A stretch of DNA of 64,000 nt from Hungatella sp. (GTDB lineage Bacteria; Bacillota; Clostridia; Lachnospirales; Lachnospiraceae). The notes beneath the pieces are model-generated. The model was not told the origin of the DNA and ran no database searches. It worked only from the letters and a program-made list of their open reading frames with translations. A program made the position numbers and the translations under genes. Location of the stretch: contig JAAWBS010000021.1 of the NCBI GenBank assembly GCA_022792815.1, positions 1 through 64,000 on the forward strand, in the 5' to 3' direction. Of this stretch, positions 8,053 to 14,519 are shown piece after piece. The number at the start of each line of letters is the position of its first letter. The first letter of the stretch is position 1.

Positions 8053-8822
8053 CACAGCTCCACCTCCTCTGCGTCAAAAACCGGTCCATCCTTGCAGATC
8101 CGCCGATTGCGGACATTGGAGTGGCTATCCACCTCTTTCGTCCGGCAGACACAGGCCAGACAGGCGCCGACTCCACAGGCCATCTTCTCCTCCAGGGAGA
8201 GATAACAGGGAATCTTCTGCTCTGCGGCGTACTGTTTCAGCGCCCGCAGCATGGGAGTGGGCCCGCAGGCCATGATGACATCCCCGCGGATGTCCTGTCC
8301 CCGAATCAGATCCAGGACGTTCCCCTTGGCTCCCTCACTGCCGTCCTCCGTGGCGATGAACACGTCCCCGCAAGGCTCAAATTCTTTATGAAGAAACAGG
8401 GCATCCCGGTATCCCAGGATGATCTTCTTTTTACAGGACAATGTTTTGGCCAGCTCCAGCATGGGCGGGATCCCGATGCCGCCGCCGATGAGACATGCGG
8501 TCTTCTCCGGGGAGACCTCCGGGAATCCGTTGCCCAGAGGGCCTAGGATATCCGCCTGATCTCCTGCCTTCCACCCGGAAAATTCCCTGGTCCCCTCTCC
8601 GGCCACCCGGTAGACCAGCCGGATCCTTCCTCTGCCGCGGTCGATCTCACAGATGCTGACAGGCCTTGGCAGAAGCCTGGAACCGTCCTTTGAATAGACG
8701 GAGAGAAACTGCCCTGGGCCGGCCTCTCCGGCCATGTCCCCCACATCCAGCCACATGCTGTAGATCCCTTCCGAAAGACACTCCTGACTCACTACAGAAA
8801 CCGTCTTCTTTTCTTTTGCCAT
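8052..8822 (-). CDS. pyrK: Dihydroorotate dehydrogenase electron transfer subunit
   Basis: PyrK carries FAD and a [2Fe-2S] cluster and moves electrons from PyrD to NAD+. The 256-aa sequence shows the ferredoxin-reductase fold in order: an FAD-binding LPRPVSICEID block, an NAD-side GGGIGIPPMLELAK block, CGPTPML, then the cluster-binding cysteines in ACGVGACLACVC with the fourth in RICKDGPVF. The gene starts at ATG 8822 behind AAAGGAG and 27 bases after pyrF, and overlaps pyrD by one base. Its presence marks the anaerobe-type NAD-linked route and not the quinone-linked enzyme. Confidence 0.97.
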   Translation of the reverse strand: MAKEKKTVSVVSQECLSEGIYSMWLDVGDMAGEAGPGQFLSVYSKDGSRLLPRPVSICEIDRGRGRIRLVYRVAGEGTREFSGWKAGDQADILGPLGNGFPEVSPEKTACLIGGGIGIPPMLELAKTLSCKKKIILGYRDALFLHKEFEPCGDVFIATEDGSEGAKGNVLDLIRGQDIRGDVIMACGPTPMLRALKQYAAEQKIPCYLSLEEKMACGVGACLACVCRTKEVDSHSNVRNRRICKDGPVFDAEEVEL

Positions 8823-8849
8823 GTTCCGTCGTTCTCCTTTTATCGCCTT

Positions 8850-9767
8850 TTACAAAACCCGATTGATATCGGCCACCATATCGGCCACCGCTTGTCTGGA
8901 GGCTTCGCCGAAATGCTCCGGCCCGAACTCTGCGTACTTTTCCTGCTTGTAGGCTGCGATAATTCCCCGGGAGGAGTTGACGATGGCGCCAAGGCCGTCC
9001 TCATTGAAGCAGAACTTCAGATCCTCCGCCGTGCCTCCCTGAGCGCCGTAGCCGGGCACCAGAAAATAGGTGTGAGGCATAAGCTTTCTCAAGATCCTGC
9101 TCATCTCTGGGTAAGTGGCTCCCACCACGGCTCCCACGTTGCTGTAGGTTCCGTCCATGGACAGATCGCCCCACTCCACCACCTTCTCGGCAACCAGCTC
9201 GTAGAGAGGCCGTCCGTCAATCAGCTGATCCTGAAATTCTCCGCTGGAGGGGTTGGAGGTCTTGACCAGAACGAAAAGACCTTTGTCCTCCTCCCTGCAC
9301 ACATCCACAAAAGGTTTCACTCCGTCAGTCCCCAGGTAGGGGTTTACTGTGATAAAATCCGTGTCAAATCCGGACAGAGTCTGACTGCCCACTTTCACAC
9401 GGCCCAGATGTCCTGCGGCATAGGCGGCAGACGTGGAGCCGATATCCCCTCTCTTCACATCTCCGATGACGGTCAGCCCCTTTTCCCTGCAGTAATCCAC
9501 GGTCCTCTTATATACGATCAATCCCTCGATGCCAAACTGCTCATACATGGCGATCTGTGGCTTCACCGCAGGAATCAGATCATAAGTGTGATCCACAATC
9601 TCCTTGTTATACTGCCACACCGCCTCGGCGGCTCCTTTCAGGGTCTCACCGTACTCCCCCCAGGCTCTCTCTTTGATGTGCTCCGGAATATAGCTCAACA
9701 TAGGGTCCAGCCCTACGCAGATTGGCGCCTTGGTCTTCTGAATCTTTTCAATTAACTGACTGATCAT
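8850..9767 (-). CDS. pyrF: Orotidine 5'-phosphate decarboxylase (long, subfamily 2 type)
   Basis: PyrF decarboxylates OMP to UMP. The 305-aa protein belongs to the longer bacterial subfamily and has the catalytic DVKRGDIGST motif (Asp103, Lys105, Asp108), the N-terminal ICVGLDP strand and FLVPGYGAQGGTAED near the phosphate-binding loop. The ATG at 9767 has AAGGAGG six bases upstream; a longer reading from 9833 would run through the promoter and is rejected. It is the first gene of the pyr operon. No PyrR-type attenuator is evident, since the apparent promoter is only about 40 bases upstream. Confidence 0.96.
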   Translation of the reverse strand: MISQLIEKIQKTKAPICVGLDPMLSYIPEHIKERAWGEYGETLKGAAEAVWQYNKEIVDHTYDLIPAVKPQIAMYEQFGIEGLIVYKRTVDYCREKGLTVIGDVKRGDIGSTSAAYAAGHLGRVKVGSQTLSGFDTDFITVNPYLGTDGVKPFVDVCREEDKGLFVLVKTSNPSSGEFQDQLIDGRPLYELVAEKVVEWGDLSMDGTYSNVGAVVGATYPEMSRILRKLMPHTYFLVPGYGAQGGTAEDLKFCFNEDGLGAIVNSSRGIIAAYKQEKYAEFGPEHFGEASRQAVADMVADINRVL

Positions 9768-9804
9768 AGTCTCCTCCTTCGTCCGGGGTTTTCTTTCCAC
9801 AGTA

Positions 9805-9833
9805 AGTCTATCATAAATCCCAAGCGGTTTCAA
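9805..9833 (-). promoter_or_regulatory. Candidate sigma-A promoter of the pyr operon
   Basis: On the minus strand TTGAAA (9828-9833) and TAGACT (9805-9810) are separated by 17 bases, about 38 bases before the pyrF start. The short leader leaves no room for a classical antiterminator/terminator pair. Confidence 0.55.
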
Positions 9834-9846
9834 GGCTCTCTTGGCT

Positions 9847-10539
9847 TTAAATCCACCCGGAAACCAAAGGCACCGCCACCACGGTCAAGAGCCCGGCCAC
9901 GGCGATGGAAAGGCTGCCCATGGCCCCCTCAACCTCTCCCAGCTCCAGGGCTTTCGCCGTCCCGATCGCATGAGCCGACGTGCCGAGGGCGAGTCCTCTG
10001 GCGATGGGATCACTGATCCGAAAAAGCCGAAATACCGCTTCCCCTATGACATTGCCCAGGATTCCTGTGATGATGATGCTGACCACCGTCATCACCACGA
10101 TGCCTCCGGCCTCCTCGCTGACTCCCATGCCGATGGCCGTGGTGATGGATTTGGGGAGAAGGGTCACATAGTACTCATGGCCCAACCCAAACAATTTACA
10201 GAGCCCAAAGATGCTCAGAGCGCTGGCGGCCACTCCGGAGAGGATACCGCCAAAGACTGCCGCCAGATTGTCACGCAGAAGCTTCAGCTGCTTGTAGAGA
10301 GGAATCGCCAGGCAGACCGTGGCCGGAGTCAGAAGATAGCTGACATACTGGCTGCCTGCCTGATACACCGAATAGTCGATGCGAAATGCTACAAGGCACA
10401 GCATCACCAGAATCACTGCCACCAGAAGAGGGTTCATCACCGCCAGCCGGGTCTTCTTTTTCAGCCACAGGCCCAGAAGGTAGGCTCCCGTCGTGATGAC
10501 AAATCCAAAATACATGGACTCCGAAAACAACTCATTCAT
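9847..10539 (-). CDS. lrgB: LrgB/CidB-family membrane protein
   Basis: LrgB-type proteins pair with LrgA-type holin-like proteins; the best studied homologues influence murein hydrolase activity, and others export glycolate or pyruvate. The 230-aa protein is hydrophobic along its length with many membrane segments and the family's conserved stretches PLYKQLKLLRDNLAAVFGG, LPKSITTAIGMGVSEEAGG, GTSAHAIGTAKALELGEVEG. The ATG at 10539 has GGGGAGG upstream and overlaps the lrgA stop by eight bases. Substrate here is unknown. Confidence 0.93.
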   Translation of the reverse strand: MNELFSESMYFGFVITTGAYLLGLWLKKKTRLAVMNPLLVAVILVMLCLVAFRIDYSVYQAGSQYVSYLLTPATVCLAIPLYKQLKLLRDNLAAVFGGILSGVAASALSIFGLCKLFGLGHEYYVTLLPKSITTAIGMGVSEEAGGIVVMTVVSIIITGILGNVIGEAVFRLFRISDPIARGLALGTSAHAIGTAKALELGEVEGAMGSLSIAVAGLLTVVAVPLVSGWI

Positions 10540-10894
10540 CCCTCTTTCCTCCCCTTCTACCAATCAGAAACTCCGTGACCTTCCCGGTAGTCACCATGAC
10601 CATCACCGTGGAGACCGCACAGATCACAGCCACCGGCACGGCTACTGCCCGCAGGGCGTCATAGTTCTCCATCATCCCCACGGTCACCGGGATGAACATT
10701 AACGGCATGATGTCCAGAAGAAAATTTCCCGTCTCCTCCACCTGGCTCAGCTTCACTGCCCCGGTACACAGTCCCGCCAGGAGGAGAAACAGCCCATATA
10801 CTCCAGATGGGATAGGGAGAGGCAGCAGCACATGGAGAAGCTCCCCTGCCATGGTGATACCAAAAATCATACAGCTCTGTCTTACATAGTTCAT
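10532..10894 (-). CDS. lrgA: LrgA/CidA-family holin-like protein
   Basis: The 120-aa protein has four hydrophobic segments and the LrgA signature LPLPIPSGVYGLFLLLAGL followed by LDIMPLMFIPVTVGMM and a basic C-terminus. It is expected to form a small membrane oligomer working with LrgB from the overlapping downstream gene. The ATG at 10894 is seven bases from AAAGAGGG. A 7-bp dyad lies in the upstream region, but no LytS/LytR regulator is nearby, so what controls it is not visible. Confidence 0.93.
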   Translation of the reverse strand: MNYVRQSCMIFGITMAGELLHVLLPLPIPSGVYGLFLLLAGLCTGAVKLSQVEETGNFLLDIMPLMFIPVTVGMMENYDALRAVAVPVAVICAVSTVMVMVTTGKVTEFLIGRRGGKRDE

Positions 10895-10925
10895 TCTGTT
10901 ACCCTCTTTCTTTTCCCTTTGACCG

Positions 10926-10962
10926 TTCTCATATCAAAGTTTTGTGCCATTTGCCATGAGAA
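10926..10962. promoter_or_regulatory. Inverted repeat upstream of lrgA
   Basis: TTCTCAT (10926-10932) and ATGAGAA (10956-10962) form a perfect 7-bp dyad with a 23-base gap, 32 bases before lrgA. It could be a regulator site; short enough to be chance. Confidence 0.25.
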
Positions 10963-11020
10963 TCACCCATCATTCTACCATCTTCCCCCACAGGCCACAA
11001 GATTATTTTTCAAATATCTC

Positions 11021-11050
11021 TTGTGCCCTCCTGCCCTCCTGTATTATACT
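11021..11050 (+). promoter_or_regulatory. Candidate promoter of the GNAT gene
   Basis: TTGTGC (11021-11026) and TATACT (11045-11050) are 18 bases apart and 37 bases before the start codon; an overlapping TATTAT offers an alternative -10. Confidence 0.4.
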
Positions 11051-11086
11051 TGGGACAGATATCAGTGAAAAAGACAGGAGATCCCT

Positions 11087-11836
11087 ATGAATATCATCCA
11101 AACATCCAAACCTACAGACCAGCAGAAGCTGGACATGTCCTCCCTGGTGGCAGCCTGCCAAAAGAAGGAGCCTCTGTCACTTTCCGCCCCCCTGGAAGAT
11201 GACCTGGGCTATGACATTCTCCTCGGATATGAAGGCCCTCACCTGGCAGCCATGGCCTTCCTCTTTTTCTCCACGGATACACTCTGCGAGTGCTGCGTCT
11301 TCGTCCATCCGCAAAACAGGCGAAACCGACTCTTCACCGGGCTTTTAGATCCCATCCTTGACCTGGTGGAGGCCCGTCAGAAGGCCCTGGGCCAGCCCAT
11401 CGACTTCTGTTTTCTCGCAGATGAGAAGACTCCCTCCGCCATGGCTGCCCTGAAGGCCATCGGCGCGGAATACTGGTACTCTGAACACAAGATGGAGCGC
11501 CCTCTCACTTCCGCAGACAGAGAATTTGTCATGGATTCTCTGTCCATCCAGGAGGCCGATGACCATCTGTATTCTGCAGTCCTGGATGGAAGAGTCATCG
11601 GAACCTGCGCCATCCTGCCCTCCCAAAACCGGATCTATCTCTATGCCTTTCAGATCCGCGAAGACTATCAGGGGCAGGGCTACGGAAGTCAGTTCCTCTC
11701 CGGTATGCTGGCTATTCTGGCCCACATGGGCCTAGTGGTCTCCCTCCAGGTCTCCGGTCAGAATTACATCGCCAGGAATCTGTACAAAAAGGCCGGGTTC
11801 TCCACAGTGGAATCCCTGGCCTACTATCTCTACTGA
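11087..11836 (+). CDS. GNAT-family N-acetyltransferase
   Basis: A 249-aa protein with a degenerate GNAT-like N-terminal half and a clear GNAT fold in the C-terminal half: strand RIYLYAFQIREDYQGQGYGS holds motif A (Q/R-x-x-G-x-G/Y) that binds acetyl-CoA, followed by YIARNLYKKAGF of motif B. The family moves an acetyl group to an amine; the substrate cannot be told from sequence. The ATG has CAGGAGA six bases upstream. It stands alone on the plus strand between the divergent lrgAB and convergent relQ genes, with its own promoter and a shared terminator. Confidence 0.88.
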   Translation: MNIIQTSKPTDQQKLDMSSLVAACQKKEPLSLSAPLEDDLGYDILLGYEGPHLAAMAFLFFSTDTLCECCVFVHPQNRRNRLFTGLLDPILDLVEARQKALGQPIDFCFLADEKTPSAMAALKAIGAEYWYSEHKMERPLTSADREFVMDSLSIQEADDHLYSAVLDGRVIGTCAILPSQNRIYLYAFQIREDYQGQGYGSQFLSGMLAILAHMGLVVSLQVSGQNYIARNLYKKAGFSTVESLAYYLY

Positions 11837-11864
11837 CACGCCGCCGGTTCATGGGATGACAAAA

Positions 11865-11902
11865 GGGATGTGCTGTGGCCCTCCCCGGGTACAACACATC
11901 CC
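11865..11902. terminator. Bidirectional terminator between GNAT and relQ genes
   Basis: A 12-bp stem with one G-U pair: GGGATGTGCTGT (11865-11876) and ACAACACATCCC (11891-11902). A run of four A precedes it, giving UUUU on the minus strand, so it fits best as the relQ terminator and lies 28 bases past the GNAT stop. Confidence 0.75.
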
Positions 11903-11921
11903 TTGTTCCGTCAATCTTCTC

Positions 11922-12635
11922 TCAGTACTCTCTCATGATCGGAATCCCCTGAGACTCGATGCTCCTGCGTATGGACAGCATCTTCTCATCGGTCTTGGCG
12001 ATAATATCCGCACACTCTTTCAGCTCTCTGCTGATCTGTGCGGAGGAGACCACCTGTTTTTTATATTTCAGCTGATGGTCCAGACTCGCCCAGAAATCCA
12101 TGGCAATGGTCCGAATCTGAACCTCCACCCGCATCAATCGTTTCTCATTGGAAAAGAATACAGGGATCTCGATGATCATGTGATAACTTCGATATCCGTT
12201 CTCCTTCGGCCCCCGGATATAGTCCTTGATCGCGATCACCGTCACATCGTCCTGCCGAACCAGCATCTCTGCCACCTGGTAGATGTCATCCACAAAGGAA
12301 CAGATGACACGGATTCCTGCGATGTCATCCAGATGATTGATCATGGACTCCACAGAAACCTCCAGGTTTCTTCTCTTCAGCTTTTCCACGATACTGATAG
12401 GTTTCTTCACTCTGGACTTGATCATCTCAATGGGGTTTCTCTGATTGCGCACAGACAGCTCATCGTTGAGAACCTCCAGCTTGGTCTTCACTTCCCGGAT
12501 AGCACAGGTATACATCATCATGGCTTCCTGAAACTCATGGGCTTGAGCCAGAAGATTGTCCGGCACTTGAATCATATGAGGCACACTGACAATGGACTGC
12601 ACCAGTTCACTGTTGGGGTTCATATTAATCCTCAT
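11922..12635 (-). CDS. relQ: Small alarmone synthetase (GTP pyrophosphokinase, RelQ/RelP type)
   Basis: The enzyme transfers pyrophosphate from ATP to GDP or GTP to make (p)ppGpp, outside the ribosome-bound Rel pathway. The 237-aa protein is one synthetase domain without hydrolase, TGS or ACT parts. Key blocks are IEMIKSRVKKPISIVEKL, HLDDIAGIRVICSFVDDIY, RGPKENGYRSYHMI and VEVQIRTIAMDFWASLDHQL. The ATG at 12635 is six bases from AGAGGTG. It begins 36 bases after mrp and is probably transcribed with it. RelQ and RelP are hard to tell apart by eye; the symbol is a family call. Confidence 0.88.
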   Translation of the reverse strand: MRINMNPNSELVQSIVSVPHMIQVPDNLLAQAHEFQEAMMMYTCAIREVKTKLEVLNDELSVRNQRNPIEMIKSRVKKPISIVEKLKRRNLEVSVESMINHLDDIAGIRVICSFVDDIYQVAEMLVRQDDVTVIAIKDYIRGPKENGYRSYHMIIEIPVFFSNEKRLMRVEVQIRTIAMDFWASLDHQLKYKKQVVSSAQISRELKECADIIAKTDEKMLSIRRSIESQGIPIMREY

Positions 12636-12671
12636 GACAACACCTCTGTCTTCGTCCTTTCATCCGATGGG

Positions 12672-13502
12672 TCACCGTGTCAATCTTTCTGCCGCACCGT
12701 CTAGCCAGTCCTCTTCCAGATACTCGACGGCTCCCTCATCCACCATCTTGGATATCCTGGATTCGATGGGAATCCTGGCCAACACATCGATCCCGTACTC
12801 TGCTGCCGCCTCGTCGAGATGGCTCTCGCCGAACACGGAGATCTCCTTCCCGCAGTCCGGACACTTGAGATAACTCATGTTCTCCACCACGCCGAGAATG
12901 GGGATATCCATCTTTCTTGCCATATTCACGGCCTTGCCCACGATCATGGACACCAGCTCCTGGGGTGATGTGACGATGATGATCCCGTCTACAGGAAGGG
13001 ACTGAAAGACGGTCAGGGGCACGTCCCCCGTCCCGGGAGGCATATCCACAAACATATAGTCGATGTCTTTCCACAAAGTCTCGTTCCAGAACTGCTTCAC
13101 AGCCCCTGCGATCACCGGCCCTCTCCAGATCACCGGATCGCTCTCGTGATCCAGCAGCAGGTTGGCGGACATGATCTGAATCCCCGTGCTGCTGGTGGCC
13201 GGAACCATCAGCTTCTCCTCCGTCAGACCGATGTCACCGCTCACTCCAAATGCCTTGGGAATAGAGGGTCCTGTTATGTCTGCATCCAGTATGGCTGTGC
13301 GGAAGCCTCTGCTGTTCATCTTCACCGCCATCAGGGACGTCACCAGGGATTTGCCTACGCCCCCCTTTCCGCTGACCACGCCGATCACCTTCTTTACGGA
13401 GCTCAGCGGATGCAGAGCCTCTAAGAAACTGGTCTGCTCCTGGGTCCTGCTGCTGCAGTTCTCCCCACAACTGCTGCAGTCATGAGTACAATTGTCGCTC
13501 AT
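12672..13502 (-). CDS. mrp: Mrp/NBP35-type P-loop ATPase (Fe-S cluster carrier)
   Basis: Mrp (ApbC) proteins bind and transfer Fe-S clusters in the cytoplasm. The 276-aa sequence has the deviant Walker A GKGGVGKS, the ILDADITGPSIPK switch region, DMPPGTGDVPLTVFQSL and a C-terminal LKCPDCGKE CxxC pair that bridges the cluster at the dimer interface. It also has an N-terminal cysteine cluster, CTHDCSSCGENC, like the ferredoxin-type extension of eukaryotic NBP35, so it may hold a second cluster. The ATG at 13502 follows AAGGAGG by about eleven bases. It heads a transcript with relQ. Confidence 0.92.
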   Translation of the reverse strand: MSDNCTHDCSSCGENCSSRTQEQTSFLEALHPLSSVKKVIGVVSGKGGVGKSLVTSLMAVKMNSRGFRTAILDADITGPSIPKAFGVSGDIGLTEEKLMVPATSSTGIQIMSANLLLDHESDPVIWRGPVIAGAVKQFWNETLWKDIDYMFVDMPPGTGDVPLTVFQSLPVDGIIIVTSPQELVSMIVGKAVNMARKMDIPILGVVENMSYLKCPDCGKEISVFGESHLDEAAAEYGIDVLARIPIESRISKMVDEGAVEYLEEDWLDGAAERLTR

Positions 13503-13556
13503 AGCTCTGTAAACCTCCTTAACCTTCTGTCATTCATTTCTTACTATGTCCAGAGC

Positions 13557-13579
13557 CACGGGACCTGACTCATCCCGTG
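13557..13579 (-). other. Leader hairpin before mrp
   Basis: CACGGGA (13557-13563) and TCCCGTG (13573-13579) form a perfect 7-bp stem with a nine-base loop in the mrp 5' leader, between its promoter and ribosome site. Function unknown. Confidence 0.35.
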
Positions 13580-13602
13580 TGTCTGCGTTCCTCTGTACCA
13601 CC

Positions 13603-13631
13603 ATTATAGGACACTTTGAAGGAAAAGTCCA
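13603..13631 (-). promoter_or_regulatory. Promoter of mrp-relQ
   Basis: A consensus TATAAT (minus strand, 13603-13608) with TGGACT 17 bases upstream (13626-13631) and a leader of about 95 bases before mrp. Confidence 0.6.
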
Positions 13632-13670
13632 GCGGGTATGGAAATACCGTCCGATGCCGGTGTGGCTGCC

Positions 13671-13691
13671 GTTCACAGGTACCCTGTGAAC
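13671..13691 (-). terminator. Hairpin after folT
   Basis: GTTCACAGG (13671-13679) pairs perfectly with CCTGTGAAC (13683-13691) around three bases, and the stem extends outward with a bulged C. It begins 12 bases past the folT stop. There is no U tract, so it may protect the 3' end instead of terminating alone. Confidence 0.5.
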
Positions 13692-13702
13692 GCAGACACA
13701 GC

Positions 13703-14260
13703 CTATGCCGACCGCCGGATGGCCCGAAACACTCCGGACTGCTCCAAAGCCCAGGTCATGGAATAGAACAAAAAGGAGTTGACCGGCCACATGACCAGGT
13801 TCTTGAAGGCCCTCATGGGCAGCAGGGCGAAGAACCCTTTCCCGTACATCATGTCCAGCCAGAGGGTTCCCAGGAAGATGTTACAGATGACCGCGACGGT
13901 CAGCTCTGCGGCCAGCACTCTTTTCAGACTCAGCTTCTTCTTGTAGAAGAAACACCCGTAGAGTACTCCCGCCGTCATGGCGCTTATGGTCCAACCGGGG
14001 AAGAAGGCCCCTGTGGGCTTGATGAGATACTTCAGGATGTCCATAGCCCCTCCAAAGAAGCACCCGGCCGCCGGGCCGAAGAGATAGTACACAAATTGGT
14101 TGGCGATGGTGGAAAAACCGATCTTGATAAAATCGCCGATCTGGATGGTCAGGCTTCCCAGTACCACCCCGACAGCCCCAAACATGGCCATGGTGGTGAT
14201 GGTGCGGACTGATCTCAGTTCACCGTAAGAAGCCTGAAACAAAGCTGCTAATTTTTTCAT
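13703..14260 (-). CDS. folT: ECF transporter substrate-binding (S) component, folate family
   Basis: FolT-type S components bind folate in the membrane and are energised by a shared EcfAA'T module, which is not in this window. The 185-aa protein has about six membrane segments and the family pattern: TITTMAMFGAVGVVLGSLTI near the N-terminus (AxxxA-like helix that contacts EcfT), ANQFVYYLFGPAAGCFFGGA, KPTGAFFPGWTISAMTAG. The ATG at 14260 follows GGAGGTAATTTTTT. The tetrahydrofolate riboswitch directly upstream makes folate the likely substrate. Confidence 0.93.
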   Translation of the reverse strand: MKKLAALFQASYGELRSVRTITTMAMFGAVGVVLGSLTIQIGDFIKIGFSTIANQFVYYLFGPAAGCFFGGAMDILKYLIKPTGAFFPGWTISAMTAGVLYGCFFYKKKLSLKRVLAAELTVAVICNIFLGTLWLDMMYGKGFFALLPMRAFKNLVMWPVNSFLFYSMTWALEQSGVFRAIRRSA

Positions 14261-14324
14261 AAAAAATTACCTCCTTTGCAGACTTATACCGTACCACAAC
14301 AGGAGATAATCCTATCTTCCATTG

Positions 14325-14420
14325 CAGCGGGATGCGGCCTGCGCACCGCAAGAATCATCTTTTCGTCCGGCTGGCAACTCCCCGTCCAACCGGCACTTAA
14401 CGCGCACGGGCCTACTCTGC
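14325..14420 (-). ncRNA. Tetrahydrofolate (THF) riboswitch upstream of folT
   Basis: Read on the minus strand, the leader has the THF-aptamer landmarks in order: GAGTAG, GCGTTAAGTGCCGG, GGGGAGTTGCC, CCGGACGAAA, GCGGTGCGC and CCGCATCCCGCT. The pairings CCGG/CCGG and the closing AGCAG-type stem are in the expected places. This class senses reduced folates and usually controls folate transport or synthesis genes in Firmicutes. About 45 bases separate it from the AAGGAGG of folT, so control is probably at translation initiation; no clear U-tract terminator follows. Confidence 0.88.
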
Positions 14421-14450
14421 TTTCTCTATTTTATTTTCTTAACGATGTTT

Positions 14451-14478
14451 ATTCTAACATATTCAGGGGAAAATGCAA
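14451..14478 (-). promoter_or_regulatory. Promoter of the folT riboswitch transcript
   Basis: TTGCAT (14473-14478) and TAGAAT (14451-14456) on the minus strand with a 16-base spacer, about 30 bases ahead of the aptamer. Confidence 0.6.
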
Positions 14479-14519
14479 CTGTTTTTTACAACTTGACAAG
14501 CTGTTCCTGAAATCAGAGC

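Noticed and set aside
7192-9755. Plus-strand frames of 150-290 codons across pyrD, pyrK and pyrF
   Set aside because: All lie opposite clearly recognised pyrimidine genes and show no independent signals.
13530-13790. 86-codon minus-strand frame across the mrp leader and folT end
   Set aside because: It overlaps the mrp promoter and the folT terminator hairpin and has no ribosome site.
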